A stretch of DNA of 64,000 nt from an uncultured Collinsella sp. (GCA_900542175.1 UQNC01000001.1:49152-113151), one strand, 5' to 3'; shown: positions 23,564 to 31,534, numbered from the stretch's first letter. Translations and numbers: made by a program. Notes: generated from the sequence alone by a model not told the origin.

Positions 23564-24820
23564 ATGGCATTGCAGTTTACAGAGCGCGAGTTTATCCCCG
23601 TGCTGCTCGGCGGCGACATCAACGCGTATTCGGTGGCGCGCGCTTTCTACGAGGAGTATCAGGTTAAGAGCCTAGTCTTTGGCAAGTACCAGACCGGCCC
23701 CGCGTATCGCAGCCAAATTATCGATTACACGCCCAACGTGGATATCGATACCATGCCGGTCATGATCGAGACCGTTAACGGCGTCGCACAGGCCAATCCT
23801 GATAAGAAGATTATTCTCATGGGCTGCGGCGACAACTATGTCGCGCTTGCCGCGCAGGCTCAGGACGCCGGCGCGCTTGCCTCGAACGTCATCGCGCCCT
23901 ATGCACCCTACAGCATGCTCGAGCAGTGCCAGAAGAAGGAGATCTTCTACGAGCTGTGCGAGAAGCACGGTGTGCCGTATCCGCATACGTTTACCTTTAC
24001 CATGGCGATGCTCAACGCTCAGGGTGAGGCTCCCGCCGAGGTGCTCGACCAGATCGACTTCCCCTTCCCGATGATTCTGAAGCCCTCTGACGGCATCATG
24101 TGGTGGGAGCACGAGTTCGAGGGTCAGAAGAAGGCCTACGAGATTGCCGATCGCGCCGAGCTGGAGCAGGTCATTCGCGATGTGTACGCCAGTGGCTACA
24201 CCGATGACCTGATTTTGCAGGATCGCGTGCCCGGCAACGACGAGTACATGCGCGTGCTCACCAGTTATTCCGACCGCAACGGCAAGGTCCGCATGATGTG
24301 CCTGGGCCACGTGCTGCTCGAGGAGCATCAGCCCCATGGTGTCGGCAACCACGCCTGCATCATCACTGAGCCCAACGACGAGCTCATGGGTGGCGTGCGC
24401 AAGCTGCTTGAGGACCTTAAGTTTACGGGCTTCTCCAACTTCGACGTTAAGTACGACCAGCGCGATGGTTCGTTTAAGTTCTTCGACTTCAACACGCGTC
24501 AGGGCCGCAGTAATTACTATGTCACCAATAGTGGCTTTAACGTTGCTAAATACGTGGTAGATGAGTACGTCTATAACCGTCCGTTTGAGCCGGAGTTTGT
24601 GACGGCGCAGGACGAGGCGCTGTGGATGGTCGTTCCTATGGGCGTCGTTGACAAGTATGTCAAGGACCCCGAGCTGCGTGCGAAGGCACATCGTCTGGCC
24701 AAAGAGGGCAAGGCCGCCGATCCTTCTTTTATGAAGGGTGATTTTGTCTTTAACCGTTGGTTGCGCATGTGGCACACCAAGCTGCGTCACTTTAAGCTGT
24801 TCAAGACGTATTACAAGTAG
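23564..24820 (+). CDS. ATP-grasp carboxylate-amine ligase, probable D-aspartate ligase
   Basis: 418 aa ATP-grasp enzyme. Visible parts are an N-terminal pre-ATP-grasp fold (VLLGGDINAYSVARAFYEEY), the ATP-binding segment FPMILKPSDGIMWWEHEFEG, LQDRVPGNDEYMRVLTSY, and the metal-binding FFDFNTRQGRSNYYVTNSG. The basic C-terminal end (RWLRMWHTKLRHFKLFKTYYK) suits a membrane-associated substrate. It resembles ligases that add D-Asp to the Lys side chain of peptidoglycan precursors (Aslfm type). An aspartate racemase follows 84 bases downstream, the same pairing as in enterococci. The exact amino acid remains inferred. Confidence 0.78.
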   Translation: MALQFTEREFIPVLLGGDINAYSVARAFYEEYQVKSLVFGKYQTGPAYRSQIIDYTPNVDIDTMPVMIETVNGVAQANPDKKIILMGCGDNYVALAAQAQDAGALASNVIAPYAPYSMLEQCQKKEIFYELCEKHGVPYPHTFTFTMAMLNAQGEAPAEVLDQIDFPFPMILKPSDGIMWWEHEFEGQKKAYEIADRAELEQVIRDVYASGYTDDLILQDRVPGNDEYMRVLTSYSDRNGKVRMMCLGHVLLEEHQPHGVGNHACIITEPNDELMGGVRKLLEDLKFTGFSNFDVKYDQRDGSFKFFDFNTRQGRSNYYVTNSGFNVAKYVVDEYVYNRPFEPEFVTAQDEALWMVVPMGVVDKYVKDPELRAKAHRLAKEGKAADPSFMKGDFVFNRWLRMWHTKLRHFKLFKTYYK

Positions 24821-24862
24821 ATGAGCGCGGCGCCCGCCCGGTTTGCATCGGACGGGCGCGGG

Positions 24863-24868
24863 TATGAT
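24863..24868 (+). promoter_or_regulatory. Putative -10 box of the racemase gene
   Basis: TATGAT, directly after a GC-rich hairpin (24827-24857), 36 bases upstream of the racemase start. Confidence 0.35.
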
Positions 24869-24904
24869 ACGCGCAATTGCGTGGGCGTCACCAAGGAGGC
24901 GGCG

Positions 24905-25651
24905 ATGGAAAAGCTGGGAGTTATCGGCGGCATGGGCGCCGAGGCCACGTCGTATTACTACGACCAGGTGGTACGTCATACGGCTGCTACCTGTGATCAG
25001 GAGCATATCGACATGGTGGTACTTTCCAAGTCGACCATGCCCGACCGTACGCTGGCCATCAAGACTGGCGAGCATGCCGAGCTGCTGGCGACCATGAAGG
25101 AGTGCGCTCAGGCGCTCGAGACGCTGGGCTGCGCGCACATAGCGATTCCCTGCAACACGTCGCACTACTTCTACGATCAGATTCAGTCGTTTACCAAGGT
25201 GCCGATTATCCACATGCCGCGCGAGTCGGTGCGCTATGCTCTGGCCGGCGCGGTGATGGGGGAGTGCGAGTTCGACCCCAACCTGAGTATGCCGGCCGAG
25301 CCGGTGCGCAAGATCGGCATCATGGGCACCGACGGTACCGTGGGCGCAGACGTCTATGGGCGCGAATGTGAGACCGCGGGCGTTGAGGTCGTCTATCCCA
25401 GCGAAAAGCGTCAGGCCGACGTGATGTCGCTCATCTACGACGATGTGAAGGCCGGGCGCGAACCCGATATGGACAAGTTCGACCGCGTGATGTGGGAGTT
25501 CGCCCGCAGCGGCTGCGACCGCGTCATCCTGGCCTGCACGGAGCTTTCGGTGTTGCAGAAGTATCGCGAGATGCCCGAGATCACCCTCGATGCGATGGAT
25601 GTCCTGGTACGCGAGTCCATCATTCGCAGCGGCGTCCCCTACCGCCTGTAG
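24905..25651 (+). CDS. Aspartate/glutamate racemase family protein, probable aspartate racemase
   Basis: 248 aa. PLP-independent racemase with the two catalytic cysteines expected: IPCNTSHYFYDQ (first half) and ILACTELSVLQ (second half). N-terminal GVIGGMGAEATSYYYDQVV is typical of aspartate racemases, whereas MurI starts differently. It makes D-aspartate from L-aspartate, probably for the preceding ligase. AAGGAGG gives a clear start at 24905. The convergent terminator at 25711-25747 follows. Confidence 0.87.
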   Translation: MEKLGVIGGMGAEATSYYYDQVVRHTAATCDQEHIDMVVLSKSTMPDRTLAIKTGEHAELLATMKECAQALETLGCAHIAIPCNTSHYFYDQIQSFTKVPIIHMPRESVRYALAGAVMGECEFDPNLSMPAEPVRKIGIMGTDGTVGADVYGRECETAGVEVVYPSEKRQADVMSLIYDDVKAGREPDMDKFDRVMWEFARSGCDRVILACTELSVLQKYREMPEITLDAMDVLVRESIIRSGVPYRL

Positions 25652-25657
25652 CTTCCG

Positions 25658-25692
25658 ACCTGCCAAAAAGGGACAGGTTTATTTTGACAGGT
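25658..25692. repeat. REP-like palindromic repeat
   Basis: ACCTGCCAAAA...TTTTGACAGGT with GGGACAGG in the loop: an 11-bp stem with one mismatch, between the racemase stop and the terminator. Confidence 0.5.
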
Positions 25693-25710
25693 ATTATCTG
25701 GGAAAACAGT

Positions 25711-25750
25711 AAAGGCCTCGGCTCGCTTGGTGCGAGCCGAGGCCTTTTTT
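25711..25750. terminator. Bidirectional intrinsic terminator
   Basis: Perfect 16-bp stem AAAGGCCTCGGCTCGC/GCGAGCCGAGGCCTTT, 5-nt loop and T-run, between convergent operons. Confidence 0.9.
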
Positions 25751-25776
25751 CGTTTGTCGGTTGCTGCCAGCGATTG

Positions 25777-26523
25777 CTAGAACAGGAAACCGATGGCGAT
25801 AAGGGCGATGCTGACGATAAGTACGGCGATATCCAGGCCTTTGATGGGGTAGCGTTTATACGAACTCGCACGCGTGCGCAGGTAGAAGCCGCGCTGCTCG
25901 GCGGCAAGCGCGGTGGCATCGGTCTTGCCCACGCTCGAGATAAGCAGTGGCACGCACAGCGGCAGCATGAGCTTAAGTTTCTTGACGGGATTCTTGGTGT
26001 CGTATTCGACGCCGCGTGCAGTCTGCGCCTCCATGATGGCGTTCATTTCCTGGCCAAATATCGGCACAAAGCGCAGGGCCGTGGTAAAGGTGAAGGCATA
26101 ACGATATGGCACGTGCAGCACCTCGACGCTGGCGTTGGCGAGGTCGTTGAGCTTGGTCACCATAAGCATGAGGATGAGTGGCAGCGCCACGCCCAACAGG
26201 CGTAGACAGGCCTTCGATCCGGTAATGAGGCCCGTGTCGGTGATAAAGCCCCACACCATGTTACCGTCGCGCATAAAGGCCAGCTGAAGCACCAGCATAA
26301 TAAGCGCGAGCGGAATCAGCAGCTTGAGTAGCGAGAGCAGACGGTCGACGACGCCGGCGTAGGCGCCCAGTGCAAGGGTGAGCGCCAAAAAGCCCAACAG
26401 CGCCACGTAGGTATCGGACAGGAAGATGCCGATGATGATGGCGGCGGCAAGGCCCAGTTTGACGACCGGGTTCAAGCGGTGCAGCAGTGTATCGCCCGGC
26501 ATATAGTCGATGACGTTAACCAC
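25777..26523 (-). CDS. ecfT: ECF transporter transmembrane component (EcfT)
   Basis: 248 aa integral membrane protein with about five to six hydrophobic helices. The two cytoplasmic coupling helices carry Arg-Gly motifs, AQTARGVEY and AAEQRGFYL, the hallmark of EcfT that contacts the ATPases. It is the last gene of the S-A-T operon; its start overlaps the ATPase gene by 8 bases. It links the Trp-regulated S component to the fused ATPase. Confidence 0.92.
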   Translation of the reverse strand: MVNVIDYMPGDTLLHRLNPVVKLGLAAAIIIGIFLSDTYVALLGFLALTLALGAYAGVVDRLLSLLKLLIPLALIMLVLQLAFMRDGNMVWGFITDTGLITGSKACLRLLGVALPLILMLMVTKLNDLANASVEVLHVPYRYAFTFTTALRFVPIFGQEMNAIMEAQTARGVEYDTKNPVKKLKLMLPLCVPLLISSVGKTDATALAAEQRGFYLRTRASSYKRYPIKGLDIAVLIVSIALIAIGFLF

Positions 26524-28267
26524 GGTGGACCATCTCCTCGGTAATGCGAACGATATCGGTGACCTCGCTCACCTGTGCAAAGGCGGGAGAGACAGAGGAT
26601 GCTAGGCGACGAGAAAGCTCTATGACCTGAGGTGGCTCAACGTAGGCTTGCTGCATGAGCTCGATGTTCGAGAACAGCTCGTGCGTGCGCCCGCGCTCGA
26701 GGATGTGGCCGTCGGCCATCACCACGATGCGCTCGGCAAAGTCGGAGACGACTTCCATGTCGTGGCAGACCATGATTACAGCGCAGCCGCGCTCGGCCAT
26801 GGTGCGTACGGTTTCCATGACGGTCATGCACTCGCGGTAGTCAAGGCCGCTCGTGGGCTCGTCGAGCACCACGATTTTGGGCTCTACGACCACGACGGAG
26901 GCGAGTGCTACCATCTGGCGCTGACCGCGCGAGAGCGAGAAGGGCGCCTCGTCGGCCGGCAAGCCAAAGCGGTCGATGACGAGCTGGGCGCGACGCAGTG
27001 CCTCGGCACGGTCGATGCCGGCAAGCTCCAAGCCAAAGGCGACCTCGTCGAGCACGGTGTCCTTGCAGATCTGGCGGTCGGGGTTTTGGAAGAGGGTTGC
27101 GACTTCGCGGGCGATACGGCTCGTGGGAACGGTTGCGGTGTCCAGTCCCGTGACGCGCACGCTGCCCGAGGCGGGCTTAAGCAGGCCTGTGAGCAGCTTG
27201 GTGAGCGTGGTCTTGCCGGCGCCGTTTTGGCCGACGATACCCACGAGCTCGCCGGGATAGAGGGTCAGGTTGAGGTCGTGGACGGCGGCGCCGCCATTGG
27301 GATAGGCAAACTCAACGTGATCGAAGGTGAGCACGGGCTCGGCGTCCTTGGCGTGCGGGCGCAACGACGGTGCGTGCGGCGAACCGGCGGGTGCCTGAAT
27401 GTCGCTGCTTGCGTGTGCGGGGTCGACGATGCCCGTAATCAGGCGCTCAGCCTCATCAACATCCAAACAGGGAGTGCCGCTGGCCAGGCCGTCGGCCTCG
27501 AGGCTGTTGAAAATGCGCGTGACACGCGGGCAATCGACGCCGATGGCGCGGAGCTCATCGGCGTGTGCGAAGACCTCGTGCGGCTCGCCCTGTAGCGCGA
27601 TTTCGCCATGATTGAGCACGAGCACGCGGTTGCAATACTCCGAAAGCAGGGCGACTTTTTGCTCAACGACGACGATGGTGATGCCGAGTGCACGGTTGGC
27701 CTCACGCAGGGTCTCGAAGACCAGCGTGGAGCTGGCGGGGTCGAGCGCCGCAGTGGGTTCGTCGAGCACGAGCACACGCGGACGCATGGCGAGGATGGCG
27801 GCGATGGCAACCTTTTGCTTTTGGCCGCCCGAAAGCGTGGCGATCTCGCGTTCGCGCAGGTCGCTGATGCCGACGGTCTCGAGCGTCTCGCTCACACGTT
27901 GCTCGATTTGGTCGTGGGGAACGCCAAAGTTCTCCAGGCCAAATAGCATCTCGTCCTCGACGACCGAGGCGACCATCTGCGTGTCGATGTCCTGCAACAC
28001 GCTGCCGACAATCTGCGACACATCGGTGAGCGAAACTTCACAGGTGTCATGGCCGTCAACCATGACGGACCCAAAGAACGTTCCGGTGTAATGGTGGGGA
28101 ACGGCTCCCGACAGGCAGGCGGCAAGTGTGGACTTGCCGGCGCCCGAGGGCCCAATGATGCCGATAAAATCTCCCCTGTTCACGCCGAGCGAGATATGCT
28201 TAAGCGCCTGCTCGGTCTGCGCGCCATAGGAGAACGAGACATCGTCGACGTTGATGATCGTTTCCAT
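26516..28267 (-). CDS. ecfA: ECF transporter ATPase, two ABC domains fused
   Basis: 583 aa with two complete ABC domains in one chain, replacing separate EcfA1 and EcfA2. Domain 1: Walker A GPSGAGKST near residue 39, LSGGQKQK signature, VLVLDEPTAALD. Domain 2: GQNGAGKTT near 345 and IVVLDEPTSGLD, but its signature reads LSRGQRQM instead of LSGGQ, so the two ATP sites may be unequal. The ~60-residue linker contains Pro/Ala/His-rich sequence. The protein powers uptake through EcfT and the S component. Confidence 0.92.
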   Translation of the reverse strand: METIINVDDVSFSYGAQTEQALKHISLGVNRGDFIGIIGPSGAGKSTLAACLSGAVPHHYTGTFFGSVMVDGHDTCEVSLTDVSQIVGSVLQDIDTQMVASVVEDEMLFGLENFGVPHDQIEQRVSETLETVGISDLREREIATLSGGQKQKVAIAAILAMRPRVLVLDEPTAALDPASSTLVFETLREANRALGITIVVVEQKVALLSEYCNRVLVLNHGEIALQGEPHEVFAHADELRAIGVDCPRVTRIFNSLEADGLASGTPCLDVDEAERLITGIVDPAHASSDIQAPAGSPHAPSLRPHAKDAEPVLTFDHVEFAYPNGGAAVHDLNLTLYPGELVGIVGQNGAGKTTLTKLLTGLLKPASGSVRVTGLDTATVPTSRIAREVATLFQNPDRQICKDTVLDEVAFGLELAGIDRAEALRRAQLVIDRFGLPADEAPFSLSRGQRQMVALASVVVVEPKIVVLDEPTSGLDYRECMTVMETVRTMAERGCAVIMVCHDMEVVSDFAERIVVMADGHILERGRTHELFSNIELMQQAYVEPPQVIELSRRLASSVSPAFAQVSEVTDIVRITEEMVHRG

Positions 28268-28288
28268 GGATACCTTTCATAGTCATCG

Positions 28289-28327
28289 GGGATGTTCTTA
28301 CATAGCTAGTCGTTTAAGAACGTCCCC
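28289..28327. repeat. Hairpin ahead of the ATPase gene
   Basis: GGGGATGTTCTTA/TAAGAACGTCCCC (one G-U) with a 13-nt loop, in the leader of the minus-strand ATPase gene. Confidence 0.4.
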
Positions 28328-28372
28328 AAAAGCTCGTTGTTTGGGACAGTCTTTGGTGGTGGAGCACGGAGA

Positions 28373-28473
28373 CGGCTTTACGAGGGGCCCCAGGTTGGCG
28401 CGAAAGAGGAGCGAAGCGTACTTGGGTATGCGAGCGACGAATGAACGCCAAGATGGGGCCCCTCGTAAAGCCG
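28373..28473 (-). ncRNA. Family 1 structured 3'-UTR element, copy 3 (diverged)
   Basis: Starts 6 bases after the ECF S-component stop, minus strand. Perfect 19-bp closing stem CGGCTTTACGAGGGGCCCC (28391-28373 as complement) with its partner at 28455-28473. It encloses a second stem TTGGCG/CGCCAA around GTTCATTCGTCG, a short hairpin and CTCCTCTTTCGCG. The two internal sequences match copies at 12 kb and 57.7 kb; the stems do not match in sequence but do pair. It lies between S and ATPase genes of one operon, so it may set their relative expression. Confidence 0.65.
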
Positions 28474-28479
28474 AGCTGG

Positions 28480-29052
28480 TTAGTTGAGCTTAAGGGACTT
28501 CTGGATGGGCATGTAGAGAGCGCCGACCAGGATGGCGTTAAAGACGGCGGTCATGGCGACGACGGGCAGCATAGCAGCGGCGAGCTCGCCCACCACGCCG
28601 AGCATGGCCATCTTGATGACCATGAAGATGACGCCCGAGACAAAAGTGGTCACGAAGGTTGCGACGATGGCGACGGCAGGCTTAACCTGACCGTCCTTGG
28701 CAGCAGCATTGACAATGACGGCCATGAGCATGGCGGCGATGCCCTCGGCGGCAAAATCGACGAACGGCGAGGTGGTGGTGATCTGGATCACGGCGGCCGA
28801 GATCAGGCCGATAACGAGTGCCTGACCGATGTTGGGGCGCACGACCAGGATAGTGAGGCAGAAGGCCGAGATAATGAACTCGGGGCTGATCATACCGCCC
28901 GAGATACCGGAGATAGCCTTGCCGACGGTGAAGTTGAGGATGAAGCCGGCGGCAAGCAGGATGGCGAGCAAGACGAGGGCACGGACGTCGAGTTTGCCGC
29001 GGTCGGCGGTCTGGACGGTGCGGGGCTGGGCGGTGGTGATGTTCTGAGACAT
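28480..29052 (-). CDS. ECF transporter S component, probably tryptophan-specific
   Basis: 190 aa, five to six membrane helices (VLLAILLAAGFILNFTVG, EFIISAFCLTILVV, NIGQALVIGLISAAVIQI, VAIVATFVTTFVSGVIFMVI, MLPVVAMTAVFNAILVGAL) with a Gly-rich first loop, the usual S-component size. Substrate-binding modules of this kind pair with EcfT and EcfA. Specificity is not readable from the protein, but transcription passes through a leader peptide with three consecutive Trp codons followed by a terminator. Tryptophan is therefore the likely cargo. The start at 29052 follows AAAGGA; an upstream in-frame extension runs through the terminator and is rejected. Confidence 0.82.
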   Translation of the reverse strand: MSQNITTAQPRTVQTADRGKLDVRALVLLAILLAAGFILNFTVGKAISGISGGMISPEFIISAFCLTILVVRPNIGQALVIGLISAAVIQITTTSPFVDFAAEGIAAMLMAVIVNAAAKDGQVKPAVAIVATFVTTFVSGVIFMVIKMAMLGVVGELAAAMLPVVAMTAVFNAILVGALYMPIQKSLKLN

Positions 29053-29103
29053 GGTGAAAATCCTTTCGGAGGGGAAGTGCAAGAGAAGAAAGCGGAGGCG
29101 CGC

Positions 29104-29225
29104 GATGCGAATGCGATCGGGCTCGAGATAGAAAAAGGCCCCCGGTCGAAACCGGAGGCCTTCCAATCACCTAGAGCGCAAAAACAGGCGTGAGGGACTC
29201 ACTGTCGACCGATCGCATTCGCATC
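29104..29225 (-). promoter_or_regulatory. Tryptophan attenuator with long-range helix
   Basis: Minus-strand RNA has GATGCGAATGCGATCGG (29225-29209) inside the leader peptide, directly after the Trp codons. It is perfectly complementary to 29120-29104, which lies beyond the terminator. The helix extends to 20 bp with wobble pairs and would enclose the terminator hairpin. Confidence 0.7.
29132..29163 (-). terminator. Attenuator terminator of the Trp leader
   Basis: Stem GGCCTCCGGT/ACCGGGGGCC on the minus strand followed by five T, between the leader peptide and the S-component gene. Confidence 0.85.
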
Positions 29226-29267
29226 ACGCCACCACCAGTTGTTGAGAGACGTCATCGTGTTCTTCAT
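29199..29267 (-). CDS. Tryptophan leader peptide
   Basis: 22 codons: begins MKNTMTSLNN, then WWW, then RDANAIGRQ and a TGA stop. AAAGGAG lies 8 bases before the ATG. Three consecutive Trp codons followed closely by an intrinsic terminator are the classic arrangement of ribosome-mediated attenuation. When charged tRNA-Trp is scarce, stalling at the Trp codons should favour read-through into the ECF transporter genes. Too short for ordinary gene calling. Confidence 0.88.
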   Translation of the reverse strand: MKNTMTSLNNWWWRDANAIGRQ

Positions 29268-29325
29268 GTTGGTGGCTCCTTTCGTGATACCGTGGCGCGG
29301 TCGCACCTAGTTGCTGTTGCGCTGC

Positions 29326-29331
29326 ACTATA
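29326..29331 (-). promoter_or_regulatory. Putative -10 box of the Trp-regulated ECF operon
   Basis: TATAGT on the minus strand, about 60 bases upstream of the leader peptide. Confidence 0.4.
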
Positions 29332-29407
29332 GCACAGCGAAGTGTGTGCAGGGAATCTTTTTTGAAAAGATTTCGGCGATGTTTCCCGCCGGTCGGATGA
29401 CAGGCGA

Positions 29408-29441
29408 GGAGGGCAAGACCGCTCGCACTGTCTTGCCCTCC
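29408..29441 (-). terminator. Hairpin downstream of the C69 dipeptidase gene
   Basis: Perfect 12-bp stem GGAGGGCAAGAC/GTCTTGCCCTCC with a 10-nt loop, 18 bases after the stop; no T-run. Confidence 0.6.
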
Positions 29442-29458
29442 CCTAGAGCGTGAGGGCC

Positions 29459-31261
29459 TTAGGCCTTCTTGCGACGATAGAGCACGAAGCCGCAGACACC
29501 GATGATGACGACGGCACCAACGGCCATGGCGGCCATGTTGTTGCCCTCGGACTTCTCCTCGGTGGCCTCTTTCTTCTCGACCTCGGGCTCGGCTACGTCC
29601 TCATCGGAGAGTGCCTCGTCGGCGTAGGTGATGGACTCGACCAGGCAGCCGTTGTCGGCATCGTAGTCACTCGGGACGAACTCCTCGGAGAAGTCGCCCT
29701 CCTTAAGGTAGTCACGCATCTCCTCGAGCATGGCCTTGCATTTGAGGTAGGTGTTTTTGGTGGCAGCCTTGCCGGCCTTGTTGGCCAGGGCGGTGCGGGC
29801 CTCGGTGCCCTCGGCGGCCTGCATGGCCTCGTCGACGGTCAGGTTCTGCTCGATGAGCTCCTTCTGCAGGGCGTCGAGGTAGGCGCGGACGCCGGTAGCG
29901 CAGTGGTCGCGGTTCTCATAGGCGAGCGTGTTGATGTCCATGAGGACGTAGTTGATGGAGTTCTTGGGCTCCTCGTTGTTCACGACGTCTTCCTCTTCGC
30001 AGTGGTCGAAGGAGACATCCTGATCGCTAAAGTAGGGGCTGACCTCGGTGAGCAGTGCAGAGTAGAGGGGGATGGCGACGGAGAACTCGGCGTTGGAGAG
30101 CATCTCCCACTGGATGGTCGCGATCTCGGGATCCATGCCCTGACGGATCTGGAAGGTGTGGATCTCGGTGTTGCGGTTGGAGCCGATGGCGTAGGCGCCG
30201 TCGGTGTTGGCGTTGAGGCCGGCGACATTTTCGCCGCGGGCGGCGAAGCTGCGGATCATCTCAAAGGTGTTCCAGTCGGACTTGCCGGGCTGGAAGAACA
30301 GCGGCTGCATCTCGTGGACCAGGGCGCCGGTCGTGGCGCGAGCGTCTTCACGCTCGTCCTTGACGATCTCGTAGTCAGTGCCTTCAGCCAGCGGGGCCAT
30401 GAAGTAATCGCGACCCTGGATATAGCGCGACCACTGGTGCATACCGGCCTCGCCGATCTCCTCGCCGTAGGTCTTGGCGACGTCGAACTTGCCGTCGGTG
30501 TACTCGGCAAAGCCCTTCTCCTTAGGCATGGACTCGATGCCCTCGGAATGGAGACAGTTCTCGGTGTCATCGAGGTCGACGTTATAGGTGAGGTTGCCGA
30601 TGTTGGGGTTGAGCGAGGCAATGTCATCGGCGAGCTTCATAGCAATCCACTGATGGCCGGAAAGCGCGGCGAACAGCCAGGTCTCGGTGCTGTCGGCGAT
30701 GATGATCTGGTCGTTGGAGCAGACGCCCTGCTCGTCGATCAGGCTGCCGATGAGCTCGACGCCCTCGCGGGCCGTGGCACTCTCGCCCAGGATGACGCTG
30801 GCATAGCTGTACTCGCCAATGCCAGTCTCCTCGGTGATGGGATCGGCCTCTTCGGCCTTCTCGTTATAGGAGGTGCTCAGCGTGGCAGAGCAGGAAACGC
30901 CCTTCTCGTTGATGCCAGCCTCGGAATATGCGTCGTAGCGATCTTCCCACTGAGAGGGGTTGTCGCGAACGAAGGTGTAGCGGTAGGTTGCGCCCTTGGA
31001 CTTGTATTCAAAACCGGACTCGACCGAGGTGTACTCGTTGCCGTCCTTGTGTGCGGGCTCAATGCCAAAGTGCTTGACATAGCGCGGACCGAAGTCCTCG
31101 GAACGGCCGTAGTACGTGTTGCCGTCTGCCGTAAGCTTGCTGCCCATGTAGATCTGGGTGCAGGCGAGCGCCGAAGTCGGCATGGCCATGATGGCCGCTG
31201 CTCCAAACGCAAGGCCGCAGCCGAGCTTTTTGAGCGTGTTGACAGGATGAGTAAACCTCAT
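29459..31261 (-). CDS. Secreted, wall/membrane-anchored C69 family dipeptidase
   Basis: 600 aa from 31261. The signal region (MRFTHPVNTLKKLGCGLAFG, then AAAIMAMPTSALA) ends directly before CTQIYMGSKLTADG. This Cys is the N-terminal nucleophile of peptidase family C69 (PepD type). YYGRSEDFGPRYVKHF and FDHCEEED follow the family plan. The C-terminus has an acidic linker, one transmembrane helix (NMAAMAVGAVVIIGVCGFVLY) and a RRKKA tail, so the enzyme is anchored with the catalytic domain outside. It probably releases amino acids from peptides. The start at 31261 follows GGGAGGG. Its promoter region is AT-rich with spaced repeats. Confidence 0.9.
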   Translation of the reverse strand: MRFTHPVNTLKKLGCGLAFGAAAIMAMPTSALACTQIYMGSKLTADGNTYYGRSEDFGPRYVKHFGIEPAHKDGNEYTSVESGFEYKSKGATYRYTFVRDNPSQWEDRYDAYSEAGINEKGVSCSATLSTSYNEKAEEADPITEETGIGEYSYASVILGESATAREGVELIGSLIDEQGVCSNDQIIIADSTETWLFAALSGHQWIAMKLADDIASLNPNIGNLTYNVDLDDTENCLHSEGIESMPKEKGFAEYTDGKFDVAKTYGEEIGEAGMHQWSRYIQGRDYFMAPLAEGTDYEIVKDEREDARATTGALVHEMQPLFFQPGKSDWNTFEMIRSFAARGENVAGLNANTDGAYAIGSNRNTEIHTFQIRQGMDPEIATIQWEMLSNAEFSVAIPLYSALLTEVSPYFSDQDVSFDHCEEEDVVNNEEPKNSINYVLMDINTLAYENRDHCATGVRAYLDALQKELIEQNLTVDEAMQAAEGTEARTALANKAGKAATKNTYLKCKAMLEEMRDYLKEGDFSEEFVPSDYDADNGCLVESITYADEALSDEDVAEPEVEKKEATEEKSEGNNMAAMAVGAVVIIGVCGFVLYRRKKA

Positions 31262-31333
31262 GATCCCTCCCAACCGTTGAAACCCCGCGGAACCGTGCAG
31301 GATTTCAGCTAATAAATACATCTATTAGCCTAT

Positions 31334-31440
31334 CGGAAGTCTAAATAGTATTCATCTATTTCGATGAAATACTCGATGAGCGTCCTAAAATATGCGATGA
31401 GCGGACAAGAATACTCATTATCTAACTTTATTTAAATAAA
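31334..31440 (-). promoter_or_regulatory. AT-rich regulatory region of the C69 dipeptidase
   Basis: Direct repeats CGATGAGCG at 31374-31382 and 31395-31403, exactly 21 bp apart (two helical turns), plus the imperfect dyad AGTATTCATC...GATGAAATACT at 31349-31372. The composition is clearly different from the surrounding genes. Suggests a regulator bound on one face of the DNA. Confidence 0.5.
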
Positions 31441-31492
31441 GACGCCCTGCAATTACTGTACCTGAATAAAGCGCCTTGTACGGGGCACAAAG

Positions 31493-31534
31493 AAAAATCC
31501 CCCGCTGTCTGGCAAATGCATAAACAACGGGGGA
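31493..31534 (-). terminator. Intrinsic terminator of the lipid-kinase operon
   Basis: Minus-strand stem TCCCCCGTTG/CAGCGGGGGA with one G-U pair, followed by five T. Confidence 0.75.

Noticed and set aside
29450..31312. 620-codon plus-strand frame opposite the C69 dipeptidase
   Set aside because: Shadow frame; the minus-strand protein has a signal peptide, the C69 nucleophile and a membrane anchor.
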